DNA of 64,000 nt from Ramlibacter algicola (GTDB taxonomy: Bacteria > Pseudomonadota > Gammaproteobacteria > Burkholderiales > Burkholderiaceae_C), in assembly GCF_016641735.1 (NCBI RefSeq), contig NZ_JAEDAO010000001.1:3534001-3598000 (forward strand), read 5' to 3'. This document shows positions 36,213 through 44,102 of the stretch, in pieces. How positions within the stretch are numbered: position 1 is the stretch's first letter; each line of letters begins with the position of its first letter. The position numbers and the translations under genes were made by a program. The notes beneath the pieces were generated by a model that worked only from the letters and a program-made list of their open reading frames with translations, did not search any database and was not told the origin of the DNA.

Positions 36213-38321
36213 CTAGCGCTTCGGCGCGGACGCCGGGCGCCCCGCCCCCATGCGCTTGCCGTCGTCCACCGTCTTGCCGCCGGCGCCGGCCACGGGCGGC
36301 GCGGTCTTCTCGACGCGCGCTTCCGCCCTCCCGGCTTGCGCATGCTTCAGGGTCGCGACGCAATCGGCGTCCTGGCCGGGGCCCGTCTCGATCGTTGCGA
36401 ACAGCGCCATCAGCGGATTGACCGCTCCCAGGCCGACCGCCGCCAGCGCGCGCTTCGCGACCGCCACCTTGTCCAGTCCCACCTCCGGGTGGCCGAACGT
36501 GCCCGCCACCTTGAGTGGCGAGCGCAGGCTGAGGAAGCTCTTGTCCTTGGGCTGCGGCTTGATGTAGATGTCCATCTGCTCGGTGCCCAGGTTCACCTTC
36601 GCGGCGCCGTTGAACACCGTGTCGTTGGTGTCGAACAGCAGGGCACGCGACGTCAGCACGCCGTCGTCGACGTCGAACGCCGCGACCGCGCAGCGCACGC
36701 CGACGCGCCGGTCGCCCTCGGTGAAGAACTTGATGATCTCGCCGCCGTCCAGGCCGGCGATCTCCAGCGCCAGGTTGCTGATCTCGCCCTTGCCCATGAG
36801 CAAGGCGAGCCGGCCGTTGGACGTCGACAGCATCTCGTGCACCGAGGCGCCCCGTGCAGCGAGGTCGACCTGCGCCTGCAGCTTGCCGATGCTGTTGCGC
36901 ATCGACTCCGACATCGGGACCAGCTTCGAAAGCTCCAGGGCGCGGCCGTCGAGGCGCGCTTTCGCCTGCACCGGCTTCGCGTTGGCGTCGATGCGCACGG
37001 TACCTTCGACCTCGCCACCGGCGACGCCCATGTTCAGCGGGTCCAGCAGCAGAACGCCGTTGCGCAGGCGCACGTGCGTCGCCATCCGGTCGAGCGGCAG
37101 GCCCTTCGCGTTCACGATGCGCGCCGCATCGACCTCGACGTCGGCGTCCATGCTCTTGAGCCGGCTGACGTCCAGCGGCGCATCGGGGAGCACCTTGCGA
37201 TTGGGATCGCGCGGCTCCTTCGGCTTGCCCTTCCTGCCCTTGCCGGCCGGCTGCGCGGCGGCCACCTGCTTCGTCGCCGCCTTCTTCGGGTCCTCGTCCA
37301 TGCCGATCACGGCGGCGAGGTCCACGAAGTCCAGGAACTTCGAGCGCAGCAGCCCCTTGAGCACGGGCTTGCTGTCGTTCATCGCGAAGGTGAGGTCGCC
37401 CGCGATGTCGGAGCGCCCCAGCTTGCCCTCGATGCCGGTGGCCTGCCAAGTCTCGCCGCGCCGCTGCAGGCGGCCCGCGACGGAATAACGCGGCGTGTCG
37501 GGCAGCACCACGCCCACCAGCTTGTACAGCTGCGCGAGGTTGTCGCCCTGCAGGCGGAATTCCGCGTTCGCGCCGTCGAGGGTGGCCACGCTGGCCACCG
37601 ACCCGTGAGCCTGCAGCGTGGTCGCGCCGGCGCGCAATTGCACTTCGGCGGGAAACGGCTTCTGGAGCGGCTGGCTCAGGTACAGGACGTCGCCCGTGCG
37701 GCCTTCCGCGGTGAACTGCTGCTCGCGCCACGTGCCTCCCGCCTTGAAGTGCAACGGCAGGTCGGCCGCATCCTTGGCGCCGTGCTGCAAGCCGAACTGC
37801 GCGCGCACGTCGGCGCCCTGGTGCTTGGCGACGTAATGCGCCTCGCCCTGGTCGACGACGAACGCCCCGATGTCGGGGACGTTCTTCTCGTCCTTCGTGT
37901 CCTCGCCGAGCGCCCAGGTCTTGCGGCCATCGGGCTCCACCTGCAATCCCAGCTGCGGCTTGGTCAGGCGGATCATCGGCATCTCGATGCGCCGTTGCAG
38001 CAGCAGCGGCAACAGGCGGATCTCCACTTCCGCGGCGTCCGCGCGCACCAGGTACCGGTCCTGCGCCCAGTCGGGATTGGCGAACTGCACGCCGTCCATC
38101 AGCACGCGCGTGGTGCGGCCGACCTTCACGTCCAGGTGGCGCGTGATCGCGAACTCGCGGCCCGTCTTCTTCGTGACGTAGCGGTTGATCGGGCCGCGCA
38201 GCGTGTCCCACGGGAAGAACGCGATGAGCACCACGAGCAGCAGTGCGATCACTGCGATGGCGAGGAGCACCTTGGCCCACCACGGGGAGTGGCGGCCCCG
38301 GGCAAGGACGTGCGTCTGCAT
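36213..38321 (-). CDS. AsmA family envelope protein
   Basis: This 702-residue protein has one N-terminal membrane anchor (WAKVLLAIAVIALLLVVLIAFF) and a long periplasmic part predicted as beta-rich. The AsmA hallmarks are FPWDTLRGPINRYVTKKTGREFAI at the start and the C-terminal block KGEISNLALEIAGLDGGEIIKFF with DIYIKPQPKD and SLRSPLKVAGTFGHPEVGLD. A Lys/Ala-rich linker lies at ~350-385. AsmA-like proteins are implicated in lipid transport and outer membrane assembly; the cargo here is unknown. It converges on the MoeB/ThiF gene, 16 nt away. Confidence 0.88.
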   Translation of the reverse strand: MQTHVLARGRHSPWWAKVLLAIAVIALLLVVLIAFFPWDTLRGPINRYVTKKTGREFAITRHLDVKVGRTTRVLMDGVQFANPDWAQDRYLVRADAAEVEIRLLPLLLQRRIEMPMIRLTKPQLGLQVEPDGRKTWALGEDTKDEKNVPDIGAFVVDQGEAHYVAKHQGADVRAQFGLQHGAKDAADLPLHFKAGGTWREQQFTAEGRTGDVLYLSQPLQKPFPAEVQLRAGATTLQAHGSVASVATLDGANAEFRLQGDNLAQLYKLVGVVLPDTPRYSVAGRLQRRGETWQATGIEGKLGRSDIAGDLTFAMNDSKPVLKGLLRSKFLDFVDLAAVIGMDEDPKKAATKQVAAAQPAGKGRKGKPKEPRDPNRKVLPDAPLDVSRLKSMDADVEVDAARIVNAKGLPLDRMATHVRLRNGVLLLDPLNMGVAGGEVEGTVRIDANAKPVQAKARLDGRALELSKLVPMSESMRNSIGKLQAQVDLAARGASVHEMLSTSNGRLALLMGKGEISNLALEIAGLDGGEIIKFFTEGDRRVGVRCAVAAFDVDDGVLTSRALLFDTNDTVFNGAAKVNLGTEQMDIYIKPQPKDKSFLSLRSPLKVAGTFGHPEVGLDKVAVAKRALAAVGLGAVNPLMALFATIETGPGQDADCVATLKHAQAGRAEARVEKTAPPVAGAGGKTVDDGKRMGAGRPASAPKR

Positions 38322-38465
38322 GGTGGCCTGTCTGGGTGCGCCGGCCGCGCCTCGGGCCGAAATGGTGGCCGACCGGAACTGCTGGCCCAGTCTGGGCGCC
38401 GCGCGAGGCTCGGCCGGTCAGTGCCCCCCGTGAGCCACTGTCGTCCGGGCTCCTACAACGCAAGA

Positions 38466-38492
38466 GCCCCCGGCAGCATCGCTGGCGGGGGC
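38466..38492 (-). terminator. Probable terminator of the response regulator gene
   Basis: The arms GCCCCCGGCAGC and GCTGGCGGGGGC pair with one mismatch around an ATC loop, 22 nt after the regulator stop on the minus strand. The tail (TCTTGCGTTG) is only weakly T-rich. The rest of 38322-38514 shows nothing further. Confidence 0.6.
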
Positions 38493-38514
38493 CCGTGGCC
38501 TGGATCGCGTGCGA

Positions 38515-39168
38515 TCAGTCGATCAACTTGTTCTTCAGCGCGTAGTAGGTGAGGTCGCTGTTGGAGGCGAGGTTCATCTTCTCCATCAGCCGCGTGCGGT
38601 ACGTGCTCACCGTCTTCACCGACAGCGACAGGGCCTTGGCGATGTCGCCGGCCGTCTCGCCCTTCGCGAGCTTGAGGAACACCTGGAACTCGCGTTCGGA
38701 CAGCTGCTCGTGCGGCGCGCCGCCTTCCTTGCGATTGAGCTGCGACGCGAGCAGTTCGGCGACCGCGGGCGAGATGTAGCGGCGGCCCAGCGCGATGGTG
38801 CGGCGGCCCAGCGCGATGGTGCGGATCGCGTTGACGATCTCCATCGGCTCGCATTCCTTGTTGAGGTAGCCGCTCGCGCCCTGGCGGATCAGGTTCATCG
38901 CGTAGTGCTCCTCCGGGTAGCCCGAGAGGATCAGGATGCCGACGTCCGGCGCCTTGGCCCGGATCATGCCCAGCGCATCGATACCGCTCTGCCCCGGCAT
39001 CGACAGGTCCATCACCAGCACGTCGAGCTCGGTGGTGCGCACCAGGTCGATGGCCTCGCGGCCACTGGCTGCCTCCCCGACGACGCGCAGGTCGACCTGT
39101 TCGGAGAAGAACTGCTTCAACCCCGAACGCACGATGGCATGGTCATCCACAATGCCGACTTTGATCAT
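38515..39168 (-). CDS. NarL/FixJ-family response regulator with 7-residue tandem duplication
   Basis: This 217-residue two-component regulator has a receiver domain (residues 1-~118) with acidic pocket DD at 8-9, phosphoacceptor Asp54 in VLVMDLSMPG and Lys104 in GYLNKE. A LuxR-type helix-turn-helix follows at ~150-212 (LSEREFQVFLKLAKGETAGDIAKALSLSVKTVSTYRTRLMEKM). In the linker TIALGRR occurs twice in a row (117-123 and 124-130), from a perfect 21 bp DNA duplication. The ATG at 39168 gives MIKVGIVDDH. It is divergent from the CHASE3 histidine kinase, its probable partner. Confidence 0.92.
   Translation of the reverse strand: MIKVGIVDDHAIVRSGLKQFFSEQVDLRVVGEAASGREAIDLVRTTELDVLVMDLSMPGQSGIDALGMIRAKAPDVGILILSGYPEEHYAMNLIRQGASGYLNKECEPMEIVNAIRTIALGRRTIALGRRYISPAVAELLASQLNRKEGGAPHEQLSEREFQVFLKLAKGETAGDIAKALSLSVKTVSTYRTRLMEKMNLASNSDLTYYALKNKLID
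38780..38821. repeat. Perfect 21 bp tandem duplication inside the response regulator
   Basis: Two identical 21 bp units (38780-38800 and 38801-38821) encode TIALGRR twice in the linker between receiver and DNA-binding domains. The frame is kept. Confidence 0.97.
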
Positions 39169-39285
39169 GTCTGTACTCTTTCCAGCGCCCCGCGCTCGGC
39201 CCATTGTGGCCCAAGACGCGAAGCAAATGGCCTACCCTTCAGCCATGATTATTCAGCTTTTCGGGGCCATTGGGGGGCGTTGCGG

Positions 39286-40617
39286 GTGAGATTCCAACTG
39301 CCGGGCTCATCGCGCCAGTCCATCGCCGGCCTGTTGCTGGCGCTGCTGGCGGCCTGCGTCCTGGTGGGCGCCAACGAGGCCGGGCACGCTAGCTCGTCCG
39401 CTGCATTGCGCGAGATGGCGCGGCAGTCCGAGGCACGGTCGTCCTTGCAGCAGCTGCAGCAGCAGGTGCTCGACGCGCAGTCCGCGCAGCGCGCATTTCT
39501 CCTGACCGGCGACCCTCGCTACCTGCAACCGTACGACGCCGCGGTAGCCCAGGTGGGCCATGTCCTCGCGGAACTTCGGCGCGCCCTGGCCCGCACGGAT
39601 GAGCTTGGCGTGGATGCGCTCGCGCGCGACGTCCAGCGCCAGCTCGTGGACATGGACCGCACCGTGCGCATGCGCCGCCAGGCCGGCGAGGACGCGGCCC
39701 AGTCGGTCGTGCTCACCGATCTCGGGCAGGACACCACGGACGCCATCCGGGCGCAGGTGTCGAAGCTGGATGCGGCGACCGCTGCCCGCATCGACGCGAG
39801 CCAGGCGCGGGTGCGCGATGCGATGCGGCTGTCGCGAATCGGCATGGTGGTGGCGGCGCTGCTGCTGCTCGCGGCGTGGTGGTCGCTGCGCCGGGCAGCC
39901 TCGCGCCATTCCCCGGATGCGCGTGGCGCGAGTGAGCCCGTCGGCCCGGAGGCCCGCGATCGCAACGCGAGCCTGGCGGACCTCGCGACGCACCTGCAGC
40001 AGGAACGCGAGGCCGAGCGCGCGCACCTGGCGCGCGAACTGCACGACGAACTCGGCGCGCTGCTCACGGCGGCCAAGCTCGATGTGGCACGCATGAAGTC
40101 CAGGCTCGGGAACGAAGCGCCCGAGATCGCGCAACGCCTGCAGCATCTGGCCGACACCCTGAACAGCGGCATCGCGCTGAAGCGCCGCATCATCGAGGAC
40201 CTGCGGCCCTCCTCGCTCTCGAACCTGGGCCTCACACCCTCGCTGGAGATCCTCGCGCGCGAATTCGCGGAGCGCTCGGGCGTGGAGGTCACGACGCGAT
40301 TCGAACCGGTGGACGTGGACGAAGCGCACCAGCTGACGATCTACCGCGTCATGCAGGAATCGCTCGCCAACGTGGCCCGGCATGCGCAGGCGCAACATGT
40401 GCAGATCGCGCTCGTGCCGCAAGACGGCGCGGCGCAGGCCACGGTGCAGGACGACGGCGCGGGGTTCGATTCCATTGGCGGCACGACCGCGGGACACGGA
40501 TTGGCCGCGATCCGGCACCGTATCGAGGCCGCCGGCGGCCGGTTCGCGATCGACTCGGCCCCGGGCCGCGGCACGCGCGTGACCGCGTCGCTGCCCCTGC
40601 GCGCCGCGCAGGCGTGA
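39286..40617 (+). CDS. CHASE3-type sensor histidine kinase (NarX/DegS class)
   Basis: This 443-residue membrane kinase has a first membrane helix at ~11-29 and a periplasmic helical CHASE3-like domain at ~35-180 (ARSSLQQLQQQVLDAQSAQRAFLLTGDPRYLQPYDAA). The second helix is at ~184-201 (IGMVVAALLLLAAWWSL). The HisKA_3 motif ERAHLARELHDELGALL carries the phosphorylated His253. The HATPase domain has YRVMQESLANVARHAQA and DDGAGFDS. The signal is unknown. The GTG at 39286 is chosen because the first membrane helix follows within ten residues. The divergent NarL-type regulator is the likely partner, with 117 nt of shared upstream DNA. Confidence 0.88.
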   Translation: MRFQLPGSSRQSIAGLLLALLAACVLVGANEAGHASSSAALREMARQSEARSSLQQLQQQVLDAQSAQRAFLLTGDPRYLQPYDAAVAQVGHVLAELRRALARTDELGVDALARDVQRQLVDMDRTVRMRRQAGEDAAQSVVLTDLGQDTTDAIRAQVSKLDAATAARIDASQARVRDAMRLSRIGMVVAALLLLAAWWSLRRAASRHSPDARGASEPVGPEARDRNASLADLATHLQQEREAERAHLARELHDELGALLTAAKLDVARMKSRLGNEAPEIAQRLQHLADTLNSGIALKRRIIEDLRPSSLSNLGLTPSLEILAREFAERSGVEVTTRFEPVDVDEAHQLTIYRVMQESLANVARHAQAQHVQIALVPQDGAAQATVQDDGAGFDSIGGTTAGHGLAAIRHRIEAAGGRFAIDSAPGRGTRVTASLPLRAAQA

Positions 40618-40799
40618 CGCCCGCCGGGCTGTCGGCGCACTCCTACGCCGCCCCGCCTCCCGCACCGACAGCCGGTCACGCCCGGGGCTGATCAGCCAGC
40701 CCAGCGGCGGCCCCGCACACTCCTCGAGTCCGTGCAAGGCAAGTGACGCTGCGGCCGCGGCGCCGGCCACGCACGCAACCCGAGGAAGGATCACAGACC

Positions 40800-41096
40800 A
40801 TGGCCATCATCAGCAGGACCCGCGCGCAGGATTCGGCGAGCTCCATCACCGACAGCGCGCTCGACAAGATGCGCGACGTGCGCAGCAGCATGCAGGACAT
40901 CGCCAGCCGCAGCATGGACGTCATGGGCGACACCGCCGGTGCCGCCCAGCAGCGCCTGGGGCGCTATGCCGGCGCGACCACGCGCTACGTCTCGGAGGAG
41001 CCGATCAAGGCCGCACTGATCGCTGCCGCGGTCGGCGCCGTCGTCGCAGCGGCCGTGCTCCTCATGCGCAGCCGCCGCGACCGCTACTACTACTGA
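40800..41096 (+). CDS. YqjD/ElaB-like (DUF883-type) membrane-tail protein
   Basis: This 98-residue protein is mostly amphipathic helix (ITDSALDKMRDVRSSMQDIASRSMDVMGD). It has one C-terminal membrane helix (AALIAAAVGAVVAAAVLLM) and the basic end RSRRDRYYY. This architecture, with the EEPIKAALIAAAVGA lead-in, resembles the YqjD/ElaB family. E. coli members associate with ribosomes at the membrane in stationary phase. An AGGAAGGA site precedes the ATG at 40800. The YqjE-like gene follows 17 nt downstream, as in E. coli yqjDE. Confidence 0.78.
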   Translation: MAIISRTRAQDSASSITDSALDKMRDVRSSMQDIASRSMDVMGDTAGAAQQRLGRYAGATTRYVSEEPIKAALIAAAVGAVVAAAVLLMRSRRDRYYY

Positions 41097-41113
41097 TCGC
41101 GAGGGATCGTCCC

Positions 41114-41491
41114 ATGAGCATCGTCCACCCGATCTTTTCGGTGCTTGTCAGCAAGCCCGATCTGGTCATGGAGCATGTGGCCGGCTACGCCGCCCTCGTG
41201 AAGGAGGAAGCCACCACGGCCGGGGCGGACGTGACGCGGCGCGCGGCGGCGTGGGCCGCCTGCGCGATGTGCGCGCTCGTGTTCCTGCTGTTCACCGGCA
41301 TCGCCGTGATGCTGGGGGCGGTCGCGGGATTCCACTGGACCCTGGTCGTCGTGCCGCTGGTGCCGCTGGTGGGGGCGGGCATCGCCTTCGCGATGGCGCG
41401 CAAGCGCACGCCCGGGCAGGCCTTCGCGGAACTGCGGGCGCAGCTCGAAGCGGACGCGCAGGCCCTGCGCACGCTGGGAGGCCGCCCGTGA
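41114..41491 (+). CDS. YqjE-like (phage holin superfamily III) membrane protein
   Basis: This 125-residue protein has two membrane helices (AAWAACAMCALVFLLFTGIAVML and WTLVVVPLVPLVGAGIAFAMA) between charged ends, the pattern of YqjE-type holin-superfamily proteins. It is not part of a phage here. It probably acts with the YqjD-like protein in the cell envelope under stress. The ATG at 41114 has GAGGGA seven nt upstream, and its stop overlaps the next gene (GTGA). Confidence 0.8.
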   Translation: MSIVHPIFSVLVSKPDLVMEHVAGYAALVKEEATTAGADVTRRAAAWAACAMCALVFLLFTGIAVMLGAVAGFHWTLVVVPLVPLVGAGIAFAMARKRTPGQAFAELRAQLEADAQALRTLGGRP

Positions 41492-41943
41492 GCGAGGGGA
41501 GCGATCGCCTGGACCGTTCCCGCCTGGCCATCCTGGAGCACATGCACCGCAAGGAACGGCGGCGCGAAGTCCAGGAGCAGCAGGTCGAGGCGGCCAAGGC
41601 CGGCGAGGGTCCGCGCGCCCGCGAGAGCGGTGGGCGCCACCAGGCCGGCTGGTTGGACAAGGGGCGCGACGTCGTCGAGGCCTGGTGGCGCTACCACCCG
41701 GCGCACGTCGCATTGGACATCGCGCGGCCGGCGCTCGCGTCGTACGCGCGCCGCAAGCCGTTGCAGTACCTCGGGCTGTCGGCGTTGGCGGGTGCAGGCC
41801 TGTTCATGCTGCGCCCCTGGAAGCTCATCTCGGTGACCGGCGTGCTGGTCGCCCTGGTGAAATCGCCGCAGGTGGCGGGGCTGGTCATGTCGGCGATGTC
41901 GTCGTCGCAGAACCCGGCCGACGATCCGCCCGTGAGCGAATGA
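41488..41943 (+). CDS. Uncharacterised membrane protein, third gene of the yqjDE-like cluster
   Basis: This 151-residue protein has a highly charged N-terminus (LDRSRLAILEHMHRKERRREVQEQQVEAAKAGEG). A middle region follows, with AWWRYHPAHVALDIARPALASYARRKPLQYLG, then hydrophobic stretches LGLSALAGAGLFML and LISVTGVLVALVKS. I do not recognise a family. Position suggests a functional counterpart of YqjK, but the sequence does not show this. The GTG at 41488 overlaps the YqjE-like stop by 4 nt, so the start is well supported. Confidence 0.75.
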   Translation: MSEGSDRLDRSRLAILEHMHRKERRREVQEQQVEAAKAGEGPRARESGGRHQAGWLDKGRDVVEAWWRYHPAHVALDIARPALASYARRKPLQYLGLSALAGAGLFMLRPWKLISVTGVLVALVKSPQVAGLVMSAMSSSQNPADDPPVSE

Positions 41944-42028
41944 GGGAGAGCCCCGGGCGGTTGGTGCGGCCGGGCGTGGGCTTCAAGGGAATCCGCACTT
42001 CTGTCACATGGATCGCAAGGAGAAGATG

Positions 42029-42346
42029 ATGAACAAGTACGCTCGCGCCCTGGCCATCGCGGCCCTCGCCGGCGCCACGCTGGCCGGCACCGGTTGCGCG
42101 GTGGTGCGCGGCCAGGAAACCGCCGGCGCCTACGTCGACGACACCTCCATCACGACTGCCGTCAAGGCCAAGTTCGTGGAGGACAAGACCGTCGACGCCG
42201 CGGCGATCAAGGTCGAGACGCTCAAGGGCACCGTGCAGCTCTCGGGCTTCGCCAAGTCGAATGCCGAGAAGGCGCAGGCCGAGTACCTGGCCCGCAACAC
42301 CAAGGGCGTGCGTTCGGTCAAGAACGACATCGCCGTCCGCCCCTGA
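42029..42346 (+). CDS. BON-domain lipoprotein
   Basis: This 105-residue protein has a signal peptide and lipobox (LAGTGC, Cys near residue 23) and one BON domain (TTAVKAKFVEDKTVDAAAIKVETLKGTVQLSGFAKSNAEKAQAEYLARNTKGVRSVKNDI). BON domains are thought to bind phospholipid at the outer membrane, as in OsmY and DolP. The ATG at 42029 is seven nt after GGAG; a second ATG directly before it is possible. A hairpin (42370-42390) follows. It is placed with stress-membrane genes and another BON gene at 43570. Confidence 0.88.
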   Translation: MNKYARALAIAALAGATLAGTGCAVVRGQETAGAYVDDTSITTAVKAKFVEDKTVDAAAIKVETLKGTVQLSGFAKSNAEKAQAEYLARNTKGVRSVKNDIAVRP

Positions 42347-42369
42347 GTCCCACCGGCCCCCTTCCCTCG

Positions 42370-42390
42370 CCCGGCGGCAGCGCCGCCGGG
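42370..42390. terminator. Hairpin after the BON gene
   Basis: CCCGGCGGC-AGC-GCCGCCGGG forms a perfect 9 bp stem with a 3 nt loop between the BON gene and the zinc peptidase gene. There is no T-run, so termination would need Rho or be partial. Confidence 0.45.
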
Positions 42391-42407
42391 CGCGGCCCAC
42401 TTCCCCG

Positions 42408-43547
42408 ATGAAAACCTTCCGCTGCGACCACTGCGGCCATCCGCTCTTCTTCGAGAACGTGCGATGCCTGCAATGCGGCAGCGACCTCGCGTTCCTGCCC
42501 GACCGCCTCGCGCTGTGCGCGATCGAGCCCGCCGGCCAGGACGGCAGCTGGCAGCGCCGCACCGCGCGTGGCCGCCAGGGCGACGCGCCGCGCTACCGCC
42601 TCTGCCGCAACAACGTCGAGCACCAGGCCTGCAACTTCGCCGTCATGGCGGACGACCCGAACGGCTACTGCGCCTCGTGCCGCGAGACCCGGGTCCTGCC
42701 GGACCTGTCGGTGGCAGGGAACGTGGATCGCTGGTTCCAGATCGAGATGGCCAAGCGCCGCCTCTGGTACACGCTCGCCCGGCTGGGCCTGGTCGAACGA
42801 ACGCCGCCCAACGGCCAGAGCGACGGGCCGGTATTCGAATTCCTCGCCGACACGCCGGGCAACCCGGTGATGACCGGCCACGCCCATGGCGTGATCACGC
42901 TGAACGTCATCGAGGCCGACGACGCCGAGCGCGTGAAGCGCCGCGTCGAACTGCACGAACCCTATCGCACGCTGATCGGCCACCTGCGCCACGAGTCCGG
43001 CCACTTCTACTGGGACCGCCTGATCGACGAGGAAGGCCGCGTCGACGAGTTCCGCCGCATCTTCGGCGACGAATCGATCGACTACGGCCAGGCGCTGCAG
43101 AACCACTACGCGTCCGGCGGCCAGCCGGCGGGCTGGCAGGACCGTTTCGTCAGCGCGTACGCGACCTCGCACCCGTGGGAGGACTGGGCCGAGACCTGGG
43201 CCCACTACCTGCACATGGTGGACCTGCTGGAGACGGCCGCTTCGTACAACACGCGCGTCGAGGTGCCCGGTGCGGGCAGCGACGAGGTCGACGACCCGTT
43301 CGAGACGCCCGAGCCCGACTTCGACAAGCTGGTCGAGCACTGGGTCCCGGTCACGCTGCTGGTCAACAGCCTGAACCGCAGTCTCGGCCAGGGCGATGCG
43401 TACCCGTTCGCGCTGTCGGTGCCGGCGCTGGAGAAGCTGCGCTTCGTGCACGACGTGATCCACGCACCGCGCGGGCGGGCGCCAAAGGCCGACGACGACG
43501 GCCAGGCGATGCAGGACCGCGAGCCCGCCGTCGCGCCGTCGACCTGA
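42408..43547 (+). CDS. Putative zinc-binding metallopeptidase with N-terminal zinc ribbon (COG4307)
   Basis: This 379-residue protein has an N-terminal zinc ribbon (residues 1-~100) with cysteine pairs CDHC and CLQC, then LCRNN...CNF and CASC. A peptidase-like domain follows with HESGH in GHLRHESGHFYWDRLI (~residues 205-209), an HExxH-type zinc motif, and AETWAHYLHMVDLLETA downstream. The family is known only from sequence; no substrate is established. The ATG at 42408 gives MKTFRCDHCGHPLFF. No signal peptide, so it is cytoplasmic. It converges on the second BON gene. Confidence 0.85.
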   Translation: MKTFRCDHCGHPLFFENVRCLQCGSDLAFLPDRLALCAIEPAGQDGSWQRRTARGRQGDAPRYRLCRNNVEHQACNFAVMADDPNGYCASCRETRVLPDLSVAGNVDRWFQIEMAKRRLWYTLARLGLVERTPPNGQSDGPVFEFLADTPGNPVMTGHAHGVITLNVIEADDAERVKRRVELHEPYRTLIGHLRHESGHFYWDRLIDEEGRVDEFRRIFGDESIDYGQALQNHYASGGQPAGWQDRFVSAYATSHPWEDWAETWAHYLHMVDLLETAASYNTRVEVPGAGSDEVDDPFETPEPDFDKLVEHWVPVTLLVNSLNRSLGQGDAYPFALSVPALEKLRFVHDVIHAPRGRAPKADDDGQAMQDREPAVAPST

Positions 43548-43569
43548 CGCCAGGAGCCTGGGCGGGCCC

Positions 43570-43992
43570 CTAGCTGCTTGCCAGCGTCAGCTGGTTGTTC
43601 ACCGACTTCACGTCCTTGACGTTGTGCGCGATCTCGGACGCGCGCGCCTTGGCGGCGGCGGTCGGCACCGCGCCGCTGAGCGTCACCACGCCGCCCTGCG
43701 TGTCGACGTCGATGCGCAGCGGGTTGAGTTCCCTGTCCGCCTTCAACCCTGCCATCACCAGGCTGGTGATCTTGCCGTCGTCGGTCTTGTCGCCGAGGGC
43801 CGGCTTCGGCGCGGCGGGCGCGCCCATCACACGGTCGTCCGCCGGTGCGGTGGACGCGGACGCGGCCTTGTCCGCCGGCACGGCGCGCGTGGAGGCGCCG
43901 GCATTGCGCGCATCGGCGGTCTGTTCGCTGCGCTGGCCGCAGGCGGCCAGCAGCGCCGCCGTCGCGACGGCGAGGACGAGGGTGCTCTTCAT
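43570..43992 (-). CDS. BON-domain lipoprotein with long linker
   Basis: This 140-residue protein has a signal peptide with lipobox (LLAAC, Cys near residue 18). A ~45-residue Ala-rich low-complexity linker follows, then one BON domain (ITSLVMAGLKADRELNPLRIDVDTQGGVVTLSGAVPTAAAKARASEIAHNVKDVKSVNNQL). It is probably periplasmic and envelope-associated. The ATG at 43992 has AGGA upstream; the frame beyond lacks a signal. It is unlike the other BON protein at 42029 in its linker, so it is not a recent duplicate. Confidence 0.88.
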   Translation of the reverse strand: MKSTLVLAVATAALLAACGQRSEQTADARNAGASTRAVPADKAASASTAPADDRVMGAPAAPKPALGDKTDDGKITSLVMAGLKADRELNPLRIDVDTQGGVVTLSGAVPTAAAKARASEIAHNVKDVKSVNNQLTLASS

Positions 43993-44102
43993 GGGATTCC
44001 TTTCAGCTCGCGCGGGCGCGCACGCCCGCATGGAACCACTCTAGGCAGCGCGGCCGGCAGCCGCCCGCGGCGAGGGCCGCAAGCGGGTGTAGGAACGCTC
44101 GC

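Noticed and set aside
36336-38552. Plus-strand open frame of ~738 codons over the AsmA gene
   Set aside because: Antisense shadow; the AsmA frame has anchor, domain order and conserved motifs.
41114-41491. Phage holin, suggesting a prophage
   Set aside because: The YqjE type belongs to a holin superfamily by fold, but it sits in a yqjDE-like stress cluster and no phage gene is nearby.
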